NCBI GenBank assembly: GCA_024640445.1
Contig: JAHEEZ010000017.1
Span: 1-24,460, forward strand
Source of the DNA: Acidobacteriota bacterium
GTDB taxonomy: Bacteria; Acidobacteriota; Blastocatellia; Pyrinomonadales; Pyrinomonadaceae
DNA length: 24,460 nt
Direction: 5' to 3'
A program made the position numbers and the translations under genes. Each line of letters opens with the position of its first letter. The stretch's first letter is position 1. The notes beneath the pieces were generated by a model. It was not told the origin of the DNA and searched no databases. It worked only from the letters and a program-made list of their open reading frames with translations. This document shows positions 1 to 6,384 of this stretch, piece by piece.

Positions 1-400
1 TATCGTCGAGTTCCGCTTTGTCCTCCTCAGAAGCGCACTGGGTTCTGTGAGTAAATGGCAGGCCGCTTAATTTGGCGGACTCCAAATCGCTGTAGTCCAG
101 GCCGCCCGAACCGTCGGTGTGCGTTTCCGCATGGACCATCAAAAGAGAATCGTCGCGCGAAAAGACAGCCATCGAGACATTGAATGAAACATCGTTGTAG
201 ATCGGTTGGTGGTGCAATTCGCCTAAATACCTGAAGGATTCGTCGAGCGTGAGTTCGTATTTCGCGGCGTGAGTCGTCAGCACATTACTGCCGCGGACGT
301 CTATGTAGTCGAAATAGGCACCTTTGTCTTTCGAAGTTTGCGCCGCAGCGCAGACCGATAAAGAGAACATAAATAGCAGGATTAAAGTCAGAAATCTCAT
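1..400 (-). CDS. Secreted protein of unknown function, C-terminus cut by window edge
   Basis: The reading frame is open from the ATG at 400 down to the left edge, giving 133 residues without a stop. The first about 20 residues (MRFLTLILLFMFSLSVCAAA) are a clear signal peptide with a likely cleavage after AAA or AAAQ, so the protein is exported. The mature part is mixed alpha/beta in composition, with a His-rich stretch (ELHHQP) and an acidic C-terminal end. It starts 8 bases after the stop of the ThiF/MoeB-like gene, so it is probably the last visible gene of the same minus-strand operon. No strong Shine-Dalgarno sequence precedes the ATG, which is consistent with translational coupling. I do not recognise the family. 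Confidence 0.7.
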   Translation of the reverse strand, partial: MRFLTLILLFMFSLSVCAAAQTSKDKGAYFDYIDVRGSNVLTTHAAKYELTLDESFRYLGELHHQPIYNDVSFNVSMAVFSRDDSLLMVHAETHTDGSGGLDYSDLESAKLSGLPFTHRTQCASEEDKAELDD

Positions 401-408
401 GATCAAAC

Positions 409-1431
409 TCAGTTGCCTATGTACCTTGAATAGATCGCTCGCGCTTCGCTGACGTCATCGGTGCCCTGGATTATTGCTCTCGCGTCGCGGAAGAGAGTCA
501 CTGATTTGTCCCCGACGCTGAACCTCAAAAGGTACTCGTTTCTTTCGACCTCAAAGCCTTTTCCAAGCGATTCCGCCAGCTTTTCAAGGTCCAACACTGA
601 TCTTCCCGCTGGCCTTATCTGGACGGCGTTTCTGCCACAAAGTGAAGTAAGACTCTCTTGATTTTCTTCATCGAGGAATTCGAACTGCCTTTGCCTGCAG
701 CAAACACATTCCGAATCCGGTTCGCGGAGCTTGATCCTGCGCCAGTCGCTTCGCCATACGTCCAGGTGCATCAACGAGCCGTGCAGTTCTTCGGTCCTTC
801 CTGCGATCAACTTGATCGCCTCCGTGACCTGTATCGATGAAACTGAAGCAATTATGGGCTGGATCACACCTGCCGTGTCACATGTCGGCGCGGATCCCGC
901 AGGCGGCATGTCACCGAAAATGCACCGGAGGCAGGGTGTATCGCCCGGACGTACCGTCATTGTCGTGCCGTATGACGAAACAGCGGCGCCGTATATCCAC
1001 GGCTTGCCAAGTTTCACGCAGACGTCATTCACCAGATAACGGACCTGGAAGTTGTCGGAACCGTCGATCACAAGATCGATATCCGCTATCAACTCTTCCG
1101 CGTTCGAGAAATTAAGGTCGGCGACGCGCGCATCCACCTTGATCTCCGAATTCACTTCACTGAGGCGGTTCTTTGCCGCAACCGCCTTTGGAAGGCGCGA
1201 CTCTGCATCCGACTCGGTAAAGAGTGTCTGACGCTGCAGGTTGGAGTATTCGACAAAATCGCGGTCTATGATCCGCAGGAAACCGCAGCCCGCGCGGGCG
1301 AGCATTTCGGCATGAGAGGCGCCAAGAGCGCCGCAGCCGACGACCAGCACCCTCGCTTTTAGCAGGGCTTCCTGACCCGCTTTGCCTATACCATCGAAAA
1401 GTGTCTGCCTGCTGTACCTGTCGCCGATCAT
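409..1431 (-). CDS. ThiF/MoeB-family adenylyltransferase (E1-like)
   Basis: Proteins of this family adenylate the C-terminal Gly-Gly of a small ubiquitin-like sulfur carrier (ThiS or MoaD) for thiamine or molybdopterin synthesis in the cytoplasm. Visible features are the nucleotide-binding GCGALG loop (residues 32-37), acidic D56 and the SNLQRQ motif (63-68), a zinc site made by C167/C170 and C242/C245, and a conserved loop cysteine C184 in TCDTAGV. From about residue 262 (CGRNAVQIRP to YSRYIGN) there is a 75-residue C-terminal domain of the kind found in Bacillus ThiF and MoeB. The 340-aa length fits that form. No thiS, moaD or thiG lies nearby, so the carrier cannot be assigned and I give no symbol. 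It follows the zinc-ribbon gene after 53 bases. ATG 1431 is the natural start because the core begins at once with RYSRQ. Confidence 0.9.
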   Translation of the reverse strand: MIGDRYSRQTLFDGIGKAGQEALLKARVLVVGCGALGASHAEMLARAGCGFLRIIDRDFVEYSNLQRQTLFTESDAESRLPKAVAAKNRLSEVNSEIKVDARVADLNFSNAEELIADIDLVIDGSDNFQVRYLVNDVCVKLGKPWIYGAAVSSYGTTMTVRPGDTPCLRCIFGDMPPAGSAPTCDTAGVIQPIIASVSSIQVTEAIKLIAGRTEELHGSLMHLDVWRSDWRRIKLREPDSECVCCRQRQFEFLDEENQESLTSLCGRNAVQIRPAGRSVLDLEKLAESLGKGFEVERNEYLLRFSVGDKSVTLFRDARAIIQGTDDVSEARAIYSRYIGN

Positions 1432-1484
1432 ATGGAGCTCAGATTACCATATGAATGGCCGTTGCGCGCTTGTATGCTGCGGGT

Positions 1485-2204
1485 TCAATCGAGTAGAAAG
1501 TCGATGAACTGGCGGATGGCGCTTGTTGCTCCTTGTCTCTCGAAACTCGAAAATCTCTCTCCGCGGTTCTGTTCGACCGCCATCTTGAACCGCTCCTGTT
1601 TTAGTCGTTCGCGTTCTTCGGAGATACTTAGTTTCTCTTTGTTCCGTGCGAGATCGAGGCCTCCTTTCCGGATGAATTCAATGATCCGCGGTAGTTCCTG
1701 CGCGTCGAACCAAACGCCGTGGGGCTTACACGTATCGATCACGACACCCGAGATCTTCGCAAAGTTGCTGCGATTCATCAGTTCGCCGCAGGCGGGGCAG
1801 GGAACGTATCTTATTTCGGCTGGCTGATCACCTTCGTTCCTTCCGCTTAACCTCTTTAGCACGGCGGATTGACCTTCCTTTTCCGAACATACGGTCTCAA
1901 AAGTGTCTATATCGCACCAGACTCCGGCGCATCTTTCGCACTCGTCAAGTCTCACGCCGGACACATCGATCGCTGCAAGCCGTTCTCTGCATCGGGGGCA
2001 TTTTCCAGCTTGACGATCCGCGAGGTTCTCAGGTGCAACGGCTTTACCTCCGCACAGAGGGCAGAAATTGGAACCTTCAAAAATGGTCTCAAAACAATGT
2101 CCGCAGGACATCGTCTTCAAACGGCTTCGGCAGTGAGCGCAGGTCGTGGAGTCATCAGAGACCGCGGCACCGCAATTTGGGCAGTTCAGGGCTTCAATTT
2201 TCAT
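1485..2204 (-). CDS. Multi-zinc-ribbon protein with two zf-TFIIB-like domains
   Basis: The 239-aa cytoplasmic protein is built from successive Cys pairs: C8/C11 with C22/C25, C34/C37 with C48/C51, C69/C72 with C89/C92, and C136/C139 with C159/H162. The last two units (CPRC...CERCAGVWCD and CPACG...CKPHGVWFD) match the zf-TFIIB pattern in which a second ribbon half is followed by G-V-W-x-D. In the fourth unit a His replaces the last Cys. Residues about 185-215 are highly charged and likely helical. Such proteins are widespread and mostly uncharacterised; zinc binding is a safe inference, DNA or protein binding is not shown. It lies 57 bases after aroDE and 53 before the ThiF/MoeB-like gene, apparently in the same operon. 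No clear ribosome binding site is seen. Confidence 0.8.
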   Translation of the reverse strand: MKIEALNCPNCGAAVSDDSTTCAHCRSRLKTMSCGHCFETIFEGSNFCPLCGGKAVAPENLADRQAGKCPRCRERLAAIDVSGVRLDECERCAGVWCDIDTFETVCSEKEGQSAVLKRLSGRNEGDQPAEIRYVPCPACGELMNRSNFAKISGVVIDTCKPHGVWFDAQELPRIIEFIRKGGLDLARNKEKLSISEERERLKQERFKMAVEQNRGERFSSFERQGATSAIRQFIDFLLD

Positions 2205-2261
2205 TGTTCAAATGGTCCGGGGTTTCCGGAAGAAGGATTGGCTGTGAAGGGTCCGTGAAGA

Positions 2262-3812
2262 TCAATTCCGGCTGAGGACCGCGGCCTTCATTACTCCCAA
2301 AGGCGCGGGTCTTCCGGTCCAGATCTCAAACTGAAGGATCGCTTGTTCGATAAGCATCGCGATTCCGCCAATGGAGGGAATTCGGGCGTCGTCGGCTTCC
2401 CGCAGGAAGCGGGTCACTTTTGGATTATAAACCATATCAAACGCGAGTTGAAGGTTTTGCATTTGGACGGCGAGTGCAGGAGTTTGATTTTCAAGTACTC
2501 CTTTTGAACCTTGTGGCGTGGCGTTAACGAGAATATCAATACTGGAAAAACAATTGTCGGAGTCGGTAAGCGGTCTGATCGGTATGCTCCGATCCGGGAA
2601 TTCGAGGGACTCACCAGCGCGATTCCGGGAGAAGAAAGTCACCTCCGCTCCCTCGCTTACCAGCCCGTAGGCAGCCGCACGGGCCGCCCCGCCTGTTCCG
2701 ATTATTCCGGCGGAAACATCTTTCAATCTGCCGAATCCATTGGAAAGCGCCTGCACGAAACCGGCGCAGTCCGTGTTGAAGCCCACCATTTCATTCTCTT
2801 CGATCCTGACCGTGTTAACCGCTCCTATGGCAGATGCCCGGTCATCGACCTTATCCAATAACTCGATCACGGCTTGTTTATGCGGATGCGTAATGCTTAG
2901 ACCCTTTAGATTCCAGGCGATTTCTCGTGTCCCCGGAGCGACCATTCTCCGAAAGAATGCCTTCAGATCGCGTGCCGGAAGCGGCAAATAGACGCAGTTA
3001 AGATCCTCGTGTGCGAAGGCGCGGTTGTGAATGTAAGGCGAGGTAGAGTGGCGTGCGGGAAATCCGGTGATTCCGTAGACAGCGGTCGACCGATCGAGTT
3101 CTTCCACCCGATACAGGTCTCTTAAATCAGAGTAAGACGCCTGTCCCGGAGCAGTTTCCTCACCGTCTGGGGGGGGCGCGTAGGTAATCAGAGAGCCGAA
3201 CGCTGGTCCCAAAATTCTTGTCCAGGTCCCGAATTCGCCCATCGAAAGTGCGATCGTGCCGTCTGAGATGCCGGGATCGCCTTCGATCAGTTTCCATACC
3301 GGTATGGAATCCGTTATGTCTTCGGCGACACAGGCGATCTTGGCGATCTGCTCAATCGTTTTCAAAACCGGAGAATGCAGGCGGGAAAGTGTCGCGCGCA
3401 ACTCAACTTCCGAAAGAGTTCCGTCAAATGAATGGAAGGAACGTATGACCTTTTCGAAACGCGGTACGCCATTCTCGAGAAGACATCTTTCATCGATGTC
3501 CGCTTCCACGTCTGCCCAGTCTGCGACCGAGTGCGCTTCCGGGCTCTTCCAGAACGCCTCTCTCTTCTCCCTCGGTATGTACCGGAACCCGCCCTGGCCG
3601 TTCTCTGAACTTCGATATGTCGCTATGACCGTGCCGCTGTAAGCCTTCCGAATTTTAAAAAGGCCCGACCAAACTCCTGACAGCTCAGCCGGGTCGAGCG
3701 AATCGAACCTCAGTTCTATCAGGGAGGCGAGCCCGGCTGCTCTTGTCGCTTTGTCAACGAACTCTGTGGAAGTGTTGGCGGCGACCGATAAACAGATCTT
3801 TCCTTTGACCAT
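2262..3812 (-). CDS. aroDE: Bifunctional 3-dehydroquinate dehydratase / shikimate dehydrogenase
   Basis: This 516-aa fusion would convert 3-dehydroquinate to 3-dehydroshikimate and then to shikimate in the cytoplasm. Residues 1 to about 230 are type I AroD, with His127 in SFHSFD and the Schiff-base lysine K158 in AKIA. Residues about 244-516 are AroE: HSTSP (255-259), catalytic K312 in THPHKQ, D348 in NTD, the NADP loop GTGGAA (372-377) and SRNRAG (395-400) in the place of the NRT motif. The frame stays open upstream to 4034, but that part overlaps the preceding gene. ATG 3812 has AAGGA about 7 bases upstream and lies 2 bases after that gene's stop, so I chose it. The coding strand carries eight C in a row (3169-3176) near the domain junction. 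Fusions in this order are known from plants and some bacteria. Confidence 0.93.
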   Translation of the reverse strand: MVKGKICLSVAANTSTEFVDKATRAAGLASLIELRFDSLDPAELSGVWSGLFKIRKAYSGTVIATYRSSENGQGGFRYIPREKREAFWKSPEAHSVADWADVEADIDERCLLENGVPRFEKVIRSFHSFDGTLSEVELRATLSRLHSPVLKTIEQIAKIACVAEDITDSIPVWKLIEGDPGISDGTIALSMGEFGTWTRILGPAFGSLITYAPPPDGEETAPGQASYSDLRDLYRVEELDRSTAVYGITGFPARHSTSPYIHNRAFAHEDLNCVYLPLPARDLKAFFRRMVAPGTREIAWNLKGLSITHPHKQAVIELLDKVDDRASAIGAVNTVRIEENEMVGFNTDCAGFVQALSNGFGRLKDVSAGIIGTGGAARAAAYGLVSEGAEVTFFSRNRAGESLEFPDRSIPIRPLTDSDNCFSSIDILVNATPQGSKGVLENQTPALAVQMQNLQLAFDMVYNPKVTRFLREADDARIPSIGGIAMLIEQAILQFEIWTGRPAPLGVMKAAVLSRN

Positions 3813-3814
3813 CG

Positions 3815-4552
3815 TCAATCCTTGACGGCACCCCATAATGACCCGAAAAGAAGGACGATCAATGCGATCGCCGCGGAGACGACGATCGGGGTGTTTCCGC
3901 TTTGTTTCACCGCGATAGCGGTTGTTCCCCATGCGATCGCGAGTGGATATGTGAACGCATTCAGCCGAAACCTCAGAAAGACGCCCAAAGCGGCCGCGAT
4001 GAGAATCAGGACGGATCCGGCAGCAGGCGCCCATCCCGCGTTGGTTTCATAACCGGCCGCGACCAGGGTGATGGTGACGTTAACGACAGCGGCGACCGTG
4101 ACCCATCCGAAATAAAGATTGAATGGGGCTTTGACCGTTATCAGGTCAGGGCCTGTGGTCGCTCCCGCGACCTTTATATTGATGATCGCAAGAATTGCCA
4201 GCAGGCAGAACATTAACAAGAGGCTCAAGGGGATAAGATCGTAATGCCAGGCGACGAGCCACGCCGAGTTCGCAGCGCAGCTGATCACGAAAGGTATGCG
4301 CACGGCCGAAGCGATCGGGTGAGAGACCTTTGAAGGCAATGCCTGAAAGACAACAAATGCCGCGAGCCCGAGATAAATAAGGCTCCAAATCGAAAACGCA
4401 TAACCGGCGGGCGTGAGCTCTGTCGGATACCGGGAAGAGATCGCTGCGGTATCGGTGCCGTTCAGGTAACCCGTTGCCGCAAGATAATTGAAAATAGCCA
4501 CAACAATAAATGCGGCAATGACAAGTAGTTGCTTTATGCGCTCATTTTTCAT
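3815..4552 (-). CDS. TspO/MBR-related tryptophan-rich membrane protein
   Basis: The 245-aa protein has about seven hydrophobic helices covering nearly its whole length, starting with residues 7-26, and is an integral inner-membrane protein. The segments FSIWSLIYLGL and PFNLYFGWVTVA, rich in aromatic residues, resemble the longer TspO/MBR-related proteins usually annotated as tryptophan-rich sensory proteins. They are longer than classical five-helix TspO (about 160 aa). The ligand and function are unknown; tetrapyrrole or lipid binding would be extrapolation. The stop lies 2 bases before aroDE, so the two are co-transcribed and probably coupled. ATG 4552 has no clear Shine-Dalgarno sequence and is the first gene of this minus-strand run. 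Confidence 0.72.
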   Translation of the reverse strand: MKNERIKQLLVIAAFIVVAIFNYLAATGYLNGTDTAAISSRYPTELTPAGYAFSIWSLIYLGLAAFVVFQALPSKVSHPIASAVRIPFVISCAANSAWLVAWHYDLIPLSLLLMFCLLAILAIINIKVAGATTGPDLITVKAPFNLYFGWVTVAAVVNVTITLVAAGYETNAGWAPAAGSVLILIAAALGVFLRFRLNAFTYPLAIAWGTTAIAVKQSGNTPIVVSAAIALIVLLFGSLWGAVKD

Positions 4553-4619
4553 TGAATCAACCAGCTCTTACCGTCCAGGGCCTTACTGTTCCTGTTCAAA
4601 ATTTATCTAGGTGGTTCTA

Positions 4620-4868
4620 TTAACTGTAAGTTAGTTCGTAATTGTCGCTCAGCGACCAAAGGAAATCAAAACCCGCGCTTTCAAGGTGCCGCCTGATGGG
4701 CCCGGATTTCCCATTTGTGGCATAATTACCGGGGAATAGTCGGAATCACCAAAAGAGATTCGGATATCGGAGGTCACGGCGGTTGAACAGGCGACGAGTG
4801 AGAAACTCTTCGAAGATCGATACGCCCGCAGCAATTCCCACGATATCGTATGAAAATCTCGGATATCG
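4620..4868 (-). pseudogene. Possible decayed reading frame in the 4553-5026 intergenic stretch
   Basis: The 474 bases between 4552 and 5027 hold no intact gene that I trust. Read on the minus strand in the frame of the stop at 4620-4622, two stretches look protein-like: 4868-4749 (RYPRFSYD to LRYPNLFW) and 4745-4623 (FRLFPGNY to DNYELTYS), separated by a single TGA at 4746-4748. The same frame continues upstream of a TAA at 4869-4871 to about 4975 (TGILLGNI to PLAIDQGR). The amino-acid texture (aromatic-rich, F/Y/R/D balanced) suggests a gene interrupted by stop codons rather than random sequence, but I cannot name a family and there is no start codon with a ribosome binding site. The rest of the stretch shows nothing recognisable. 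Confidence 0.3.
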
Positions 4869-5026
4869 TTACCGACCTTGGTCAATGGCCAGAGGTTGAC
4901 TGGAGGCTTTCGCAGTAGAGTAAGGGGCGAAACGGGCGAGCTGCCCGGTGGCATTGATATTGCCTAATAGAATTCCCGTGTTATTGGAAGTCTTTCCCCA
5001 TTATCACAGCAAGGAACAAAACGGGA

Positions 5027-5263
5027 ATGATCGCGATGATAAATAGAATATTAAAAGCTTTGTTCACATTCGCTCTTCTTATCGGAATGGCGGTGTTTGC
5101 AATGGCTCAATCGAACGATGATCAGAAGAAGCCGCCTCCGAAGAAGGACCCTCCGAAGATCAAGATTCCGCCCAAAAGGCCGCCTCCTAAGGAGGACAGG
5201 CCAAAGCCGAAGCGGCCACCATCTGGTTCAGAAGAGATCCAGTATTTCGTCAGAGAAGACTGA
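5027..5263 (+). CDS. Small secreted Lys/Pro-rich protein
   Basis: The 78-aa product begins with a signal peptide (ILKALFTFALLIGMAVFAMA) predicted to be cut after AMA. The 47-residue mature chain is almost entirely Lys, Pro, Asp and Arg in PPPKK/PPK repeats (residues 34-67), followed by a short acidic tail ending YFVRED. Such a chain should be extended and strongly basic outside the cytoplasm, possibly binding cell wall or membrane polyanions; that is inference. AAGGA at 5011-5015 suits ATG 5027, while the GGGA at 5023-5026 suits the in-frame ATG at 5036, so either start is possible. A good terminator follows directly. It converges on the TonB-like gene. I recognise no family, and low-complexity composition makes homology weak evidence. 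Confidence 0.65.
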   Translation: MIAMINRILKALFTFALLIGMAVFAMAQSNDDQKKPPPKKDPPKIKIPPKRPPPKEDRPKPKRPPSGSEEIQYFVRED

Positions 5264-5272
5264 CAAGAAATC

Positions 5273-5307
5273 AACCGGCGGTTCCCCTAACAGGGGCCGC
5301 CGGTTTT
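5273..5307 (+). terminator. Intrinsic terminator after the Lys/Pro-rich gene
   Basis: A 9-bp stem AACCGGCGG / CCGCCGGTT (5273-5281 with 5297-5305) encloses an inner CCCC/GGGG stem with loop TAACA and a TT bulge. It ends in a short T run (5304-5307). It starts 10 bases after the stop codon at 5263. On the other strand the T run is poor, so it mainly serves the plus strand. Confidence 0.85.
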
Positions 5308-5329
5308 GCTTGCTCGCATTCCACTTTTC

Positions 5330-6145
5330 TCATTGGAAATTGTAGATGATAATTCCCCGGACCTTGACGCTCCGGCCCCCTACCGTTGTGGGAGTGAATT
5401 TCGATCTCTTCGCGGCATTTACTGATTCTCTTCTAAGCAGCCCGTTGCCTTCGATGGCGCTTGCGGTAATCACGCTCCCGTTCTCATCGATCAGAACCTC
5501 CACTTTCACCGCGCCCGTAATTCCCAAATTCCTCGCTGCCTGCGAATAGGCCGGCTTCGGGAGATCCGTCGCCTTTCCATTTACCACGCCTATGTATTCG
5601 GTCCTTTCACTTTTTGGCAGAGTAGGGGGAGGTTTCACGGTGTCCCGCTTCTTTGTTGTGATCGGCGGAACACTGGTTCCGGCGGCGGTCGGCTCGATGC
5701 CGGCGTTCCCGCTTCGGCCCATAGGTTCGGAAGTTCCGCGGTAGGGGTCTGAATCAGTCTTGTCGATGCGAAATGGTCCGGGCGGAACGCTTTTGTAGGC
5801 CGACAGTTCGGAGGATACTCTGTCTGGTACGTCAAGCGGAGGCGTATCGACTCTTGAAATGGCTTTGATACGGGTCGGGACCGAGTCTTTCGACCTCGCA
5901 CGGTCGGGTTCTGGACTGTCCGTCGCCACCTCAGGCGGATCTTCATCAACAGTCGCAACAGTCGGTGTGACCAGCCGGGTCAAGTCCAAAAGTTCGTCTC
6001 CCATCGCGAGGGTCTGGTTAAAAAGACTGAAGACCAATAATGCTCCCATACCTGTTATTACTGCGGCGGATGCGGCCGCAAGCAAATTTTGCCTTGGGCT
6101 CTTTGTGCCTCTCGTTTCTTTCGATTCAACTAGCTTGTCAAACAT
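5330..6145 (-). CDS. TonB-family energy transducer-like protein
   Basis: The 271-aa protein has a short cytoplasmic N-terminus, one membrane helix at about residues 21-43 (AAASAAVITGMGALLVFSLF), a long Pro/Ser/Thr-rich periplasmic linker, and a C-terminal TonB domain at about 185-271. That domain contains the typical PKPAYSQAARNLGITGAVKV and VLIDENGSV blocks and ends in IIIYNFQ. TonB proteins pass the energy of the ExbB/ExbD motor to outer-membrane receptors. No exbB, exbD or receptor gene is in this window, so its partner is unknown. The frame is open to 6247, but ATG 6145 is preceded by AAGGAG 8 bases upstream and places the helix correctly, so I use it. It converges with the Lys/Pro-rich gene. 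Confidence 0.85.
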   Translation of the reverse strand: MFDKLVESKETRGTKSPRQNLLAAASAAVITGMGALLVFSLFNQTLAMGDELLDLTRLVTPTVATVDEDPPEVATDSPEPDRARSKDSVPTRIKAISRVDTPPLDVPDRVSSELSAYKSVPPGPFRIDKTDSDPYRGTSEPMGRSGNAGIEPTAAGTSVPPITTKKRDTVKPPPTLPKSERTEYIGVVNGKATDLPKPAYSQAARNLGITGAVKVEVLIDENGSVITASAIEGNGLLRRESVNAAKRSKFTPTTVGGRSVKVRGIIIYNFQ

Positions 6146-6326
6146 TTTCGTTCTCCTTGAGGTCTCGTGATTGGTTGTGCGAAAACTGGAAATTGGTTCG
6201 GCTCGAACAGTGGGTTCGACATCACCTACCCGATAAAGTTCCATCACGGGCGATCAAGGATTCCTGAAACCGGTCTTGTGGTTGAGCCTCAGGCTTGGCC
6301 GGACGGCTTCTTTCGAGGGTCCATGT

Positions 6327-6356
6327 TTGACCATATGAGTGCCAATTGAGTTAATA
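6327..6356 (+). promoter_or_regulatory. Possible sigma70 promoter for the DUF389 gene
   Basis: TTGACC (6327-6332) is followed after 18 bases by TTAATA (6351-6356), or after 19 by TAATAT. The -35 match is good and the -10 only fair. Transcription would start about 20 bases before ATG 6385. The rest of the 6146-6384 gap shows nothing else I can name. Confidence 0.3.
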
Positions 6357-6384
6357 TATATGGACTTTTCCAAGCGCCATCTCT

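Noticed and set aside
3813..4034. N-terminal extension of the aroDE frame to 4034
   Set aside because: It lies inside the TspO-like gene and has an Arg-rich, shadow-like sequence; ATG 3812 has a good ribosome binding site.
4649..4954. 101-aa open frame on the minus strand in the intergenic stretch
   Set aside because: No ribosome binding site, no recognisable domain and unnatural composition; a different frame of the same strand looks more like protein.
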